DNA of 50,866 nucleotides, from the NCBI GenBank assembly GCA_021296475.1, contig JAGWAJ010000003.1, positions 1 to 50,866 of the forward strand, given 5' to 3'. Within the stretch, counting starts at the first letter, position 1; each line of letters starts with the position of its first letter. The translations under genes were made by a program, and so were the position numbers. Positions 43,544 through 50,866 of the stretch are shown here, one piece after another. This DNA comes from Acidobacteriota bacterium. Its GTDB lineage: Bacteria > Acidobacteriota > Vicinamibacteria > Vicinamibacterales > UBA8438. The notes under the pieces were generated by a model, which worked only from the letters and a program-made list of their open reading frames with translations, had not been told where the DNA came from and did not search any database.

Positions 43544-45886
43544 GTGATCCGCAACCGAACGTCCGAACCCGCATGGCACCCGTCGTCCGCCGCGGCGGCT
43601 GGCCGCCCCGGTCTCGGTGACGCGGCAGCCGTCGCCTCCTACCTTCTCGTCACGGCCGCGATCGCGCTCCCGCTCCTGCGGGATCCGTTCGGCCTGCTGC
43701 CCGGCGACCGCGCCGATCCGGTGCTGAACGCGTGGCTGCTGTGGTGGGGAACGCAGGTGGCGCCCCTGACCGGTCCATGGTGGAACGCCCCGGCATTCCA
43801 TCCCTACCCCGGCGTGCTCACCTACTCGGAGCACCTGCTCGGGCTGCTGCCGATCGCTGCGCCGCTCCAGTGGCTGACCGGCAGCCCCGTCCTGGCCTAC
43901 AACGTCACGTTCCTGCTGACGTTCCCGCTTTCCGGTGCGGCCGGCTACGTCCTCGGGCGAGAGTTGACGGGGCGCCGCGATGCGGCGTGGATTGCGGGGC
44001 TGGCCTTTGCCTTCGCTCCGTATCGCATGAGCCATGTTTCCCACGTGCAGGTGTTGGCCTCCTTCTGGATGCCGCTGGCGCTGGCGGCGCTCCATCGCCA
44101 CGCGCGCGACGGCAGGCCCCGCTGGCTCGCGGCGTTCGCCGGCGCCACGCTGATGCAGGGGCTGACGAACGGCTACTACCTGGCCTACTTTCCGGTGCTG
44201 GTCGGGCTGTGGGCAATCTGGTTCAGCCCCCGGGCCGGCTGGTGGCGCCGCATCGCGCGGATCGGCGCCGCCGGGGTCGCGGCGACGCTGCCGCTGGTGC
44301 CGGTGCTCCTGACGTATCGACAACTGCACGCCGAGCAGGGGCTGCAGCGTTCGATGTCGGAGATCGTCTCCTACAGCGCCGACCTGACCGCCCTGGCGGG
44401 GATTACGCCGCGACTGGCTTTCTGGGGACCCCTGCACTGGTCTCCCGGGCCCGAGCAGGAGCTCTTTCCCGGCGCGGCGCTCGCGGTCCTGATCGGCGTG
44501 GCCCTGTGGCGGGCGCGTGGACGGCAGCCGCGAGCGGCGGAGTCCCGCTACCTGCGCGCCGCTCGCATCGCGTGCACCGCGTTGGCCGTTCTCGGCGCCG
44601 GACTGCTCGCGGTGCGGCTGCTGGCCGGCCCCTGGGCGGTGGAGCTGCTCGGGCTGCGCATCTCGGTTGGCAGCGTCGACAAGATCGGCGCGCACGCAGC
44701 CCTTGCCGCCACGGCCGCGTGCCTCCTGAGCCGGACGTGCGCGGCTGCATGGCAGCGGCGTTCCCCGTTCGCGTTCTACCTGCTCGCGGTCGCCGCGCTG
44801 GGCCTCTGCGCCATGGGGCCCCACCCGGAGGTCGGCGGCACTCGGGTCATGGCCTACTCGCCGTATCTCGGGTTGCTGCAGATACCCGGATTCGAGGCGC
44901 TTCGCGTGCCGGCACGATTCTGGATGCTGGCCCTCGTCTGCCTGTCGGCGCTCGCGGCGCTCTCCTATGCGCGCCTCGCGCCCGCCGACGGCCGGCGGCG
45001 CGGCGTCTTCCTCGTGGTCCTCGCGACCGGTCTCCTGCTCGACGGATGGGGGCGCCTGCCGGTCGTCCCGTCCCCGTCCCCATCCCCCCTGCTCCGGGCG
45101 CGGGCTGCGGGTCCGGTTGCGGACCTGCCGCTGGGCTGGCGCGACAACGATGCGGCGGCGATGTTGCGCGGGGCCGCCCACGGCCAGCCGGTTGCGAACG
45201 GCTACAGCGGGCACGCCCCACCGTACTATGGAGCGCTTGCGCACGGTCTGCGGGCGGGGCGCGGCGACGTGGTCGGATGGCTGGCCGAGATCGGCGTGCG
45301 CCACGTGAGGGTGGATCGCACCCGACCGGGCGCACGGCGGCTGGAGGCCGCCGTGGCCGCCGTGCCGGGGCTGCGCCTCGATGCCCACACGGCCTCCGAG
45401 GCCTTGTACACGTTCGTCCGAACCCCCACCGCCCCGCCCGCCCCCGCGCTCGGTGAGCGCCTGCCGGTCGTCGGCGCAGCGGCGAGCGAGAACGAGGCGC
45501 TGGTCGACTACGCCATCGACCGGGCTCACGGCCCGCGCTGGACGACGGGTCCGCAGGCGCCGGGGCAGTGGCTCCGGCTCGAGCTCGATGCCTCGCGCGC
45601 GGTGGGCGGGGTGGTTCTCTGGGGCAGTCTCGGCATGGAGTTCCCCCGCCGGCTGCGGGTGGAGACGTCGCGGAACGGCCGCACCTGGGAGGTAGCCTGG
45701 GAGGGTCCCACCGAGCTCCCGGTCCTGCGCGGCGCCCTCCGCGATCCGCGAGCCCCGCTGACGATCGCGTTCGCAGCCGCTCCGGCCCGCTACGTCGCCC
45801 TGCGACAGACGGGGCGCGACCCGTCGTTCGCGTGGTCGGTGACGGAAGTCGACGTGCACGGCCCTCCGCCGCTCGGCTTGCCCTGA
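43544..45886 (+). CDS. Multi-pass membrane protein with F5/8-type C-terminal domain
   Basis: This 780-residue protein opens with a helix near 25-45. About ten to twelve hydrophobic helices run to about residue 510, with an early loop (NAWLLWWGTQVAPLTGPWWN) like polytopic GT-C glycosyltransferases. A soluble part follows (about 515-630, VADLPLGWRDNDAAAML). The last 125 residues resemble a discoidin/F5-8C (CBM32-like) domain: GQWLRLELDASRAVGGVVLW, LRVETSRNGRTWEVAW, ARYVALRQTG, SVTEVDVHG. It may transfer or flip sugars and bind glycan with its C-terminus; neither is shown. The GTG at 43544 is uncertain; GAGG lies only 1 base before it. Confidence 0.65.
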   Translation: MIRNRTSEPAWHPSSAAAAGRPGLGDAAAVASYLLVTAAIALPLLRDPFGLLPGDRADPVLNAWLLWWGTQVAPLTGPWWNAPAFHPYPGVLTYSEHLLGLLPIAAPLQWLTGSPVLAYNVTFLLTFPLSGAAGYVLGRELTGRRDAAWIAGLAFAFAPYRMSHVSHVQVLASFWMPLALAALHRHARDGRPRWLAAFAGATLMQGLTNGYYLAYFPVLVGLWAIWFSPRAGWWRRIARIGAAGVAATLPLVPVLLTYRQLHAEQGLQRSMSEIVSYSADLTALAGITPRLAFWGPLHWSPGPEQELFPGAALAVLIGVALWRARGRQPRAAESRYLRAARIACTALAVLGAGLLAVRLLAGPWAVELLGLRISVGSVDKIGAHAALAATAACLLSRTCAAAWQRRSPFAFYLLAVAALGLCAMGPHPEVGGTRVMAYSPYLGLLQIPGFEALRVPARFWMLALVCLSALAALSYARLAPADGRRRGVFLVVLATGLLLDGWGRLPVVPSPSPSPLLRARAAGPVADLPLGWRDNDAAAMLRGAAHGQPVANGYSGHAPPYYGALAHGLRAGRGDVVGWLAEIGVRHVRVDRTRPGARRLEAAVAAVPGLRLDAHTASEALYTFVRTPTAPPAPALGERLPVVGAAASENEALVDYAIDRAHGPRWTTGPQAPGQWLRLELDASRAVGGVVLWGSLGMEFPRRLRVETSRNGRTWEVAWEGPTELPVLRGALRDPRAPLTIAFAAAPARYVALRQTGRDPSFAWSVTEVDVHGPPPLGLP

Positions 45887-45947
45887 TCGCGGGTGAGCGG
45901 ACCAAACGCCGCGCGCCTACCGGGAGGGAATCACGGAAGCAAGGAGA

Positions 45948-46024
45948 TGGTCGGGGCGGGAGGATTTGAACCTCCGACCCCTCGGTCCCGAACCGAGTGC
46001 TCTACCATACTGAGCCACGCCCCG
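45948..46024 (-). tRNA. tRNA-Pro (anticodon CGG)
   Basis: On the minus strand the acceptor CGGGGCG/CGCCCCG, D arm GCTC...GAGC, anticodon stem CTCGG/CCGAG with loop TTCGGGA, and T arm GGAGG-TTCAAAT-CCTCC form a complete cloverleaf. Discriminator A is followed by encoded CCA (45950-45948). Anticodon CGG reads CCG, proline. The body is 45951-46024. Confidence 0.95.
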
Positions 46025-46032
46025 ACCCCGCC

Positions 46033-46038
46033 ATTGTA
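46033..46038 (-). promoter_or_regulatory. -10 box for tRNA-Pro
   Basis: TACAAT on the minus strand (five of six consensus bases) ends 8 bases before the first base of tRNA-Pro, so initiation would fall very close to the mature 5' end. No -35 is recognised. Confidence 0.45.
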
Positions 46039-46067
46039 TCGTACGTCGCGGCTGCGCGCCGTGCCGC

Positions 46068-46086
46068 CCGGGCGTTCCACGCCCGG
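46068..46086. terminator. Hairpin between the isomerase gene and tRNA-Pro
   Basis: An 8-bp perfect stem (CCGGGCGT/ACGCCCGG) with a 3-base loop lies 45 bases past the end of the minus-strand hydroxypyruvate-isomerase-like gene and before the tRNA. No T-tract is present. Confidence 0.4.
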
Positions 46087-46131
46087 CACATCCACACCGC
46101 CGCGCCGCATGGACCGCGTACGCGCTCCGCG

Positions 46132-46917
46132 CTACGGCCCGGACGCCTCGCCCGGACCTCTCCCTTCCGGTGGGACGATGCCGTAGGGCCGGGCCCAGCC
46201 GAGGCCTGCGAGGGTGCCGGAGGCGGGCCGGTACTCGCAGCCGACCCAGCCTCCGAAGCCGAGGTCGTCGATGAGGTCGAGCAGATAGGGGTAGTTGACC
46301 TCCTGTGCGCGGTCCGGCTCGTTCCGGCCCGGCACGCCGCCGACCTGGAAGTGCGCGATGACGTCGATGTTCGCCCGGACCGTCGCCGCGAGCCCGCCCT
46401 CCATGATCTGCATATGGTAGAAGTCGTACTGCAGAAAGACGTTGTCCGCCCCAACCCGATCGAGGATCCGGCGCGCCTGCGCGGACCCGGTCAGGAAGTA
46501 GCCCGGGTTGTCCCGCGTGTTGAGCGGCTCGATGAGGAGCCGCATGCCCGCTGGGGCCTCTGCCGACGCCCACTTGAGGTTGGCGACGAAGGTGTCCTCG
46601 GCGTGCGCGGCGTCGGTGCATCCGGCCAGGCAGTGGAGCTGCGGGCACCCGGCCGCCGCGGCGTACTCGAACGCCCGCGCGAGTCCCGCGCGAAACTTCG
46701 CCTCGCTGCCCGGCACGGCGCCGCTCGCGGAGGCCACGTTCATCAACGCCGGCGCCAGTCCGTGGGCGCGCACCCGTTCCGCGACGTTGTCCTTCGACTC
46801 GCCGTACGGATCCTGAATCTCGACGCCCGCGAAGCCGGCGCCAGCGGCCTGCTCGAAGCGGTCGAGCAAGGGCCACTCGTTGAACATCAGCGTTACGCTC
46901 GCGGCGAGCTTCGGCAT
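46132..46917 (-). CDS. Hydroxypyruvate isomerase-family TIM-barrel protein
   Basis: This 261-residue AP-endonuclease-2/xylose-isomerase-like barrel starts MPKLAASVTLMFNEWPLLDR. It has GFAGVEIQDPYGES, LLIEPLNTRDNPGYFL, LQYDFYHMQIMEGGL and HFQVGGVPGRNEPD, the typical Hyi/OtnI series. The Glu, Asp and His in these motifs are the likely metal and catalytic residues. The family isomerises hydroxypyruvate or 2-oxo-tetronates. No glyoxylate or tetronate genes are nearby, so the substrate stays open. Confidence 0.85.
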   Translation of the reverse strand: MPKLAASVTLMFNEWPLLDRFEQAAGAGFAGVEIQDPYGESKDNVAERVRAHGLAPALMNVASASGAVPGSEAKFRAGLARAFEYAAAAGCPQLHCLAGCTDAAHAEDTFVANLKWASAEAPAGMRLLIEPLNTRDNPGYFLTGSAQARRILDRVGADNVFLQYDFYHMQIMEGGLAATVRANIDVIAHFQVGGVPGRNEPDRAQEVNYPYLLDLIDDLGFGGWVGCEYRPASGTLAGLGWARPYGIVPPEGRGPGEASGP

Positions 46918-46951
46918 CGTCGTCGCCGCCTCCGCGCGGCGGCGCAGATCG

Positions 46952-46957
46952 TATCAT
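46952..46957 (+). promoter_or_regulatory. -10 box placing the hemH mRNA start at its GTG
   Basis: TATCAT (five of six consensus bases) ends 8 bases before the GTG at 46966, so a transcript would begin one or two bases before the start codon. No ribosome site fits. A leaderless mRNA is inferred. Confidence 0.4.
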
Positions 46958-46965
46958 CGTGATCC

Positions 46966-47988
46966 GTGCCGGACTCCCCCACCCCCTTCGACGCCGTGCT
47001 GCTGGTCGGTTTCGGCGGGCCGCAGCAACGAGCCGACATCCGGCCCTTCCTGCGCAACGTACTGCGCGGGCGCCAGGTTCCGACGGCGCGCATCGAGGCC
47101 GTGGCGCGCCACTACGAGCTGTTCGACGGCCGGTCGCCGCTGACGGAGATCAGCCGACGGCAGGCCGCGGGCCTCCGGGAGCGCCTGTCCGCCGGCGGCC
47201 CCGACCTGCCGGTCTTCCTGGGAATGCGGAACTGGCATCCGTTTCTGGACGACGTGCTCTCGGAGATGGCCGAGGCCGGGGTGGAACGCGCGCTCGGCGT
47301 CATCCTGGCCGCCCACCGCAGCTACTCGAGCTGCGGGCAGTACCGCCAGAACGTCGCCGACGCACGACGCGCCCTCGGGGAGCGGGGCCACCCCGACGTC
47401 GAGGTCTTCTTCGCACCGGGCTGGCACACGCACCCGGGATTCGTGGCTGCCAACGCGGCGCAGATCGAGAACGCCCGCGCGTCGCTGCCGGACGACCTGC
47501 GCCGCGACGCCCGTATCGTCTTCACGGCGCACAGCATTCCCCGGTCGATGACCGGCTGCGCGCGGTACGTGGCCGAGCTCGAGGAGAGCGCCGGTCTCGT
47601 GGCCGACGCCCTCGGCGCGTCGGATTGGGAGATCGTCTACCAGAGCCGGAGCGGACGACCGACCGATCCCTGGCTGGAGCCGGACGTCTGCGACTACCTG
47701 CGCGCGGAGCGGGGCCGAGGGTTGCAGGCCGCGCTGCTCGCACCTCTGGGGTTCGTTGCCGACCACATCGAAGTGCTGTTCGACCTCGACAGGGAAGCGG
47801 CCGCGACGTGCCGCGAGGTGGGCCTCACGATGCGCCGGGCGTCAGCGGTCAACGATCACCCGGCGTTCCTCGATGCGCTGGCCGACGTGGTCCGGAGCGC
47901 GTGCGCGCGCTTCGGCGGGGGGCGGCCGCTGCCGCTGGTTCCCCCGCTGCCGCCCGAGCGCATCGAGGGACCGCCCCCGGCGCGGTGA
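46966..47988 (+). CDS. hemH: Ferrochelatase
   Basis: This 340-residue enzyme inserts iron into a porphyrin at the end of haem synthesis. It begins VLLVGFGGPQQRADIRPFL and has the catalytic His in FTAHSIP and the Glu in LGFVADHIEVLFDLD. Whether it uses protoporphyrin or coproporphyrin cannot be told from sequence by eye. No other haem gene is nearby. The GTG start gives the usual short N-terminus. It is divergent from the isomerase gene. Confidence 0.92.
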   Translation: MPDSPTPFDAVLLVGFGGPQQRADIRPFLRNVLRGRQVPTARIEAVARHYELFDGRSPLTEISRRQAAGLRERLSAGGPDLPVFLGMRNWHPFLDDVLSEMAEAGVERALGVILAAHRSYSSCGQYRQNVADARRALGERGHPDVEVFFAPGWHTHPGFVAANAAQIENARASLPDDLRRDARIVFTAHSIPRSMTGCARYVAELEESAGLVADALGASDWEIVYQSRSGRPTDPWLEPDVCDYLRAERGRGLQAALLAPLGFVADHIEVLFDLDREAAATCREVGLTMRRASAVNDHPAFLDALADVVRSACARFGGGRPLPLVPPLPPERIEGPPPAR

Positions 47989-48030
47989 ACGGCCGCCGCT
48001 GCCGTCGACCGGCCCGGCGACGCCCGCTCT

Positions 48031-48045
48031 CCGGAACGCTTCCGG
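48031..48045. terminator. Small hairpin between convergent hemH and bacilliredoxin genes
   Basis: CCGGAA-CGC-TTCCGG forms a 6-bp stem with a 3-base loop, directly next to the bacilliredoxin stop at 48046 and 43 bases past hemH. A bidirectional terminator is possible but the stem is short. Confidence 0.3.
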
Positions 48046-48477
48046 TCAGGCCACCGGACTGGCCGCGCAATGGCGGTCGAAGGCGGTGGTGAGCTCGCGC
48101 GCGATGGCACCCGCCTCCTGGTTCTCGATCTGGTGGCGCTCCATCATGTAGATGATCTTGCCGTCGCGCATTAGGGCGATCGACGGCGAGGAGGGCGGAT
48201 ACCCGGCGAAGTAGCTGCGGGCGCGCTCCGTGGCCTCGATGTCGGCGCCCGCGAACACCGTGGCGACGACGTCGGGCCGCGTTTCGTGCCCGAGCGCGGC
48301 CGCGACGCCGGGCCGCGCCTTGCCGGCCGCACAACCGCAGACCGAGTTGACCACGACCATCAACGTCCCCGGCGTCTTCGTCACGGCTTCGTCGACCTCG
48401 GCGGCCGTCCGCAGCTCCTTGACGCCGAGCCGCGTCAACTCCTCGCGCATCGGGGCGATGAAGAATTCTGGATACAC
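48046..48477 (-). CDS. BrxA/BrxB (YphP/YqiW) family bacilliredoxin
   Basis: This 143-residue thioredoxin-fold protein begins VYPEFFIAPMREELTRLGV and has the family's CGC active site in VVNSVCGCAAGKARPG. It ends near MMERHQIENQEAGAIARELT. Family members remove bacillithiol from proteins. The GTG at 48477 is set by AAAGGAG seven bases upstream and gives the family length of about 144. It lies 62 bases after the symporter gene on the same strand. Presence suggests bacillithiol use, though no bsh genes are in the window. Confidence 0.85.
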   Translation of the reverse strand: MYPEFFIAPMREELTRLGVKELRTAAEVDEAVTKTPGTLMVVVNSVCGCAAGKARPGVAAALGHETRPDVVATVFAGADIEATERARSYFAGYPPSSPSIALMRDGKIIYMMERHQIENQEAGAIARELTTAFDRHCAASPVA

Positions 48478-48539
48478 GCCTCCGCTCCTTTCCAGCACTC
48501 TGGTTGGCACCCGGGTGCGGCCGCACGCCGCTCCCACCG

Positions 48540-50021
48540 TCACCCAAGCGTAGCATGCGGCCGCAGGCTGCGGGCGGCCAGGCGGCGGTTGAAGGCCCCC
48601 AGGATCCCGAGCGCGATGCCCCACTGCGCCACGCACGTGCCGACGCTGTATATCCGAACGGGGTTCCACCAGCCCTCGGGGTCGATGACCACCGCGGCCT
48701 GGTAGATCCACCAGCCGAACATCACCGCGAACTCGACGGGAACCAGGTACTTGAGTACCCACGCCCACAGCGGACGGCCGCGCCGCGGGCTCCCGGGGGA
48801 ATCGACCAGGTCGGCCCGGAACCGGTCGACGTCGTAGCGGATCGCCGCCACCGCGATGAAGAGCCCGCTGATCATCAGAGCGAGCCCCCAGACCCAGTCC
48901 TGGTTCTCGAACACCTGCAGGCTGACCGCCGACGGCAGCCCCATCACGACGCCGACCGCCATGACGAGCCGCACGGCGCGGGCCCGCGTCGCACCCGCAT
49001 CCATCAGCGCCCGTGCCGCCAGCTCTACCATCGCGATCAGGGACGACACGGCGGCGCAGGACAAGGCCAGGAAGAAGAGCGGCAGGAAGATGGTGCCGGC
49101 CGGCATGCGGGCGAACACCTCGGGAATCCAGATGAACGTCAGCCCCAGGTTGCCGGCCGCGAGCGCGTCGCGGGCTTCCGCGACGGGCAGGATGGCGAAG
49201 GCGGCCGGCAGTATCGCCATGCCCGCGAGCAGCGACGCGACGTTGTTGCCGATGCCGATCGAGACGGCATTGGTGACGACGTCCTCGCCCTCCCGCACGT
49301 AGATCGCGTAACAGAAGGCCAAGCCCCAGCCGGCGCCGGTCGACCACGCCGACTGCGTCAGCGCCTCGAGCCACGTCCGGTAGTTGGCGAGCAGTGCGAG
49401 GTCCGGCACGAACAGGTACGCGAGTCCGCGACCCGCGCCGGGCAGCGTGACGGCGCGCGCGACCGCCAGCAGCAGCAGCACGAAGAGCGCCGGCATGATG
49501 ATCCGGTTGGCTCGCTCGATGCCGCGCGTCACGCCCGCCGCCACCACAGTGCCGGTGATGGTGATGGCGATCGCGTGGAACAGCACCGGCTGCCAGACGG
49601 ACGCGCTGTACTGCTCCCAGTACGCCGCCGTGTCGACGCCGGCGAGGTCTCCGGTGAGCGCGGCGAGCACGTACTTCAGCGCCCATCCGGTGACGACCGA
49701 GTAATAGAACATGATCATCACGGTCGTCACGACGACGAACCCGCCCATCCACGCGGTTCGGCGGCCGATCAGTGCGCTGAACGCGCCGATCGGGCCGCGG
49801 CGCGCCCCCCGGCCGAGGCCGAACTCGGCGATTAGCAGGGGGATCGACCAGAGGAACAGCGCCAGCAGCCAGGGGATGAGGAAGGAGCCTCCGCCGTTCT
49901 CCGCCGCGACGCGTGGGAAGCGCCAGAGGTTGCCGGTCCCCACGGCCATGCCGATCCCGGCCAGGATCACGCCCCAGCGCGACGTGAAGAGGTCCGAAGC
50001 CGCGGGGGGACGGACAGCCAT
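48540..50021 (-). CDS. SNF-family sodium-dependent transporter
   Basis: This 493-residue neurotransmitter:sodium symporter has the family start FTSRWGVILAGIGMAVGTGN followed by LWRFPRVAAENGGGSFLIPW in the unwound first helix. Eleven or twelve helices follow, with SAWSTGAGWGLAFCYA and the Na+-site region. These bacterial members often carry amino acids; substrate is unknown. The ATG at 50021 is used since homology begins soon after; an in-frame ATG at 50087 would add 22 residues spanning the promoter. Confidence 0.9.
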   Translation of the reverse strand: MAVRPPAASDLFTSRWGVILAGIGMAVGTGNLWRFPRVAAENGGGSFLIPWLLALFLWSIPLLIAEFGLGRGARRGPIGAFSALIGRRTAWMGGFVVVTTVMIMFYYSVVTGWALKYVLAALTGDLAGVDTAAYWEQYSASVWQPVLFHAIAITITGTVVAAGVTRGIERANRIIMPALFVLLLLAVARAVTLPGAGRGLAYLFVPDLALLANYRTWLEALTQSAWSTGAGWGLAFCYAIYVREGEDVVTNAVSIGIGNNVASLLAGMAILPAAFAILPVAEARDALAAGNLGLTFIWIPEVFARMPAGTIFLPLFFLALSCAAVSSLIAMVELAARALMDAGATRARAVRLVMAVGVVMGLPSAVSLQVFENQDWVWGLALMISGLFIAVAAIRYDVDRFRADLVDSPGSPRRGRPLWAWVLKYLVPVEFAVMFGWWIYQAAVVIDPEGWWNPVRIYSVGTCVAQWGIALGILGAFNRRLAARSLRPHATLG

Positions 50022-50026
50022 GCCGC

Positions 50027-50032
50027 AGTATA
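50027..50032 (-). promoter_or_regulatory. -10 box placing the SNF transporter mRNA start at its ATG
   Basis: TATACT on the minus strand (five of six consensus bases) ends 5 bases before the ATG at 50021. Initiation at the usual distance falls at the start codon, which predicts a leaderless or near-leaderless mRNA. Confidence 0.4.
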
Positions 50033-50068
50033 GATCCGGACGGATCGCACGTCGCCTGGTACGGCAAG

Positions 50069-50097
50069 TTGACTCGCTACGTATCAATACCTACACT
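50069..50097 (+). promoter_or_regulatory. Sigma-70-type promoter for the hspR-like gene
   Basis: TTGACT (50069-50074) lies exactly 17 bases from TACACT (50092-50097). Transcription would start near 50104, with a 52-nt leader. An inverted repeat overlaps the -10 and start region. Confidence 0.6.
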
Positions 50098-50112
50098 TGA
50101 TCGAGCGCAAGT
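50095..50112. promoter_or_regulatory. Candidate HspR operator (HAIR-like inverted repeat)
   Basis: ACTTG-N8-CAAGT overlaps the -10 end and the predicted transcription start. Known HspR sites (HAIR) have the form CTTGAGT-N7-ACTCAAG. The outer CTTG/CAAG arms match but the spacing is shorter, so this may be a variant site. CAAGT also occurs at 50066-50070. Autorepression is inferred from position. Confidence 0.4.
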
Positions 50113-50155
50113 TAGCGTCGTTCCGCACGACAGCGGCAGGGGCACAGGAAGGCGC

Positions 50156-50494
50156 ATGAGCGAGATTCTCTTCATCAGCACGGTGTCGCGGCGGCTCGGT
50201 CTGCACCCGCAGACCCTCCGCAAGTACGAGCGTCTCGGTCTCGTGCGTCCCGATCGGACGGTCGGCAGCATGCGGCTCTACTCCCCCGCGGAGATCGACC
50301 GCTTGCGCTTCATCAAGCGCCTCGTCGAGGAGCGCGGCATCAACCTCGCCGGCGTGCGGCATCTTCTCTCCATCGCCGAATCGGTGGAGCGCATCCGGCC
50401 ACTGGCGACGGGAGCGGCCCTGGGGCGGCGCGGTGGGCGGGAGCGCCTGCAGCGGGAGCTCGACCGCCTGTACGACGTCGTCGGTCTGCCGTGA
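50156..50494 (+). CDS. hspR: MerR-family regulator, HspR-like
   Basis: This 112-residue protein has an N-terminal winged helix (ISTVSRRLGLHPQTLRKYERLGLVRPDRT) with the MerR wing SMRLYSPAEIDRLRFIKRL and a short C-terminal helix. No effector-binding cysteines are seen. The sequence LGLHPQTLRKYERLGLV is typical of HspR, the heat-shock repressor that uses DnaK as co-repressor. A DnaJ/CbpA-type gene starts 14 bases downstream, supporting the assignment. The ATG at 50156 is used; upstream in-frame sequence lies over the promoter. Confidence 0.82.
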   Translation: MSEILFISTVSRRLGLHPQTLRKYERLGLVRPDRTVGSMRLYSPAEIDRLRFIKRLVEERGINLAGVRHLLSIAESVERIRPLATGAALGRRGGRERLQRELDRLYDVVGLP

Positions 50495-50508
50495 GGATGT
50501 GACGACGG

Positions 50509-50866
50509 ATGGAGTTCCAGGACTACTACGCGACGCTGGGGGTCGGCCGGGGCGCGTCGGCGGACGAGGTGAAGACCGCGTTCCGCAAGCTCGCGCGCAA
50601 GCACCACCCCGACGTCAACCCGGACGACCGGTCGGCCGAGCGCCGCTTCAAGGAGATCAGCGAGGCCTACGAGGTTCTGGGCGATCCGGAGACCCGCCGG
50701 AAGTACGACGCCCTCGGCGCCAACTGGAAACAGTACGAGCAGGCGCAGTCCGCGGGGCGGAACCCGTTCGCGGGACGGAATCCGTTCGCGGGGCGGAACC
50801 CGTTCGCGGGCGGCGGGCCCTTCGTGGGACGGAACCCGTTTGCGGGCGGGCCCTTCGCGGGGGTGG
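50509..50866 (+). CDS. DnaJ/CbpA-type co-chaperone, 5' part
   Basis: The visible 119 residues begin [20 protein letters not shown] and form a J domain (about 1-70) with the HPD motif in KHHPDVNPD, which stimulates DnaK ATPase. A Gly/Phe-rich region follows, made of tandem GRNPFA-like hexapeptides (about residues 83-117). The gene runs off the window, so zinc-finger presence (DnaJ versus CbpA) cannot be judged. It probably forms an operon with the upstream HspR-like gene. Confidence 0.88.
   Translation, partial: MEFQDYYATLGVGRGASADEVKTAFRKLARKHHPDVNPDDRSAERRFKEISEAYEVLGDPETRRKYDALGANWKQYEQAQSAGRNPFAGRNPFAGRNPFAGGGPFVGRNPFAGGPFAGV
50755..50859. repeat. 18-bp tandem repeats in the G/F region of the J protein
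   Basis: Units of 18 bp encoding Gly-Arg-Asn-Pro-Phe-Ala occur at 50755-50772, 50773-50790, 50791-50808 and 50827-50844, with variants GGGPFV at 50809-50826 and GGPFA (15 bp) at 50845-50859. The repeats keep the frame and extend the flexible linker; copy number may vary between strains. Confidence 0.85.

Noticed and set aside
41927-45859. A 1310-codon open frame on the minus strand
   Set aside because: It lies antisense to the secreted TPR gene and the membrane protein, and also spans their gap. The translation is low-complexity, Arg/Gly/Pro-rich and has no recognisable domain; long antisense frames are expected at this GC content.

Overview
The window is about 51 kb of very GC-rich, gene-dense chromosome from a diderm (LPS-making) bacterium. 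LPS export genes (LptF start, an LptC/LptA-like protein, LptB), a complete Tol-Pal cluster, sigma-54 with RapZ, an archaeal-type Psd, a bacilliredoxin, an HspR-type regulator and a deoxyhypusine-synthase-like protein together suggest Acidobacteriota, possibly Vicinamibacteria. That placement is my inference from gene content, not a measured phylogeny. I see no insertion sequence, prophage, integrase or CRISPR array. Most of the window is housekeeping.

Layout. 1-58: start of an LptF/G permease (minus). 386-5097: parB, then a minus-strand run recN > miaB > bifunctional nuclease. 5276-10694: plus-strand tolQ-tolR-tolA/tonB-tolB-pal-cpoB-ssb; recN and tolQ are divergent with interleaved promoters. 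10764-23428: a long minus-strand series guaA > dnaE > recJ > lptCA-like > lptB > rpoN > rapZ > cupin. 23506-28825: a plus-strand pair, a secreted PQQ-type beta-propeller and a 1323-residue NtrY-like membrane histidine kinase. 28833-32011: minus-strand DUF465 > psd > pssA and tsaB > rimI. 32090-37925: mutS and a deoxyhypusine-synthase-like gene (plus) face agmatine deiminase and a frame-disrupted N-carbamoylputrescine amidase (minus), forming a polyamine neighbourhood. 37948-45886: a TPR membrane protein, a Tat-exported GH99-like protein with a dockerin-like N-terminus, tRNA-Arg(CCT), a small membrane protein, apt, a secreted TPR protein and a multi-pass membrane protein with an F5/8-type C-terminal domain. 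45948-50866: tRNA-Pro(CGG), a hydroxypyruvate-isomerase-like protein, ferrochelatase, bacilliredoxin, an SNF-type Na+ symporter, an HspR-like MerR regulator and the start of a DnaJ/CbpA-type co-chaperone.

The most noteworthy points are: the fused LptC/LptA-like protein; the DHS-like gene beside aguA/aguB together with the aguB frame break; the giant kinase in a tight operon with a secreted propeller; a symmetric -10 element between mutS and tsaB; several -10 boxes so close to start codons that leaderless mRNAs are likely; and two young-looking tandem duplications (60 bp in parB, 24 bp at the kinase/pssA junction). All promoter calls are by eye.
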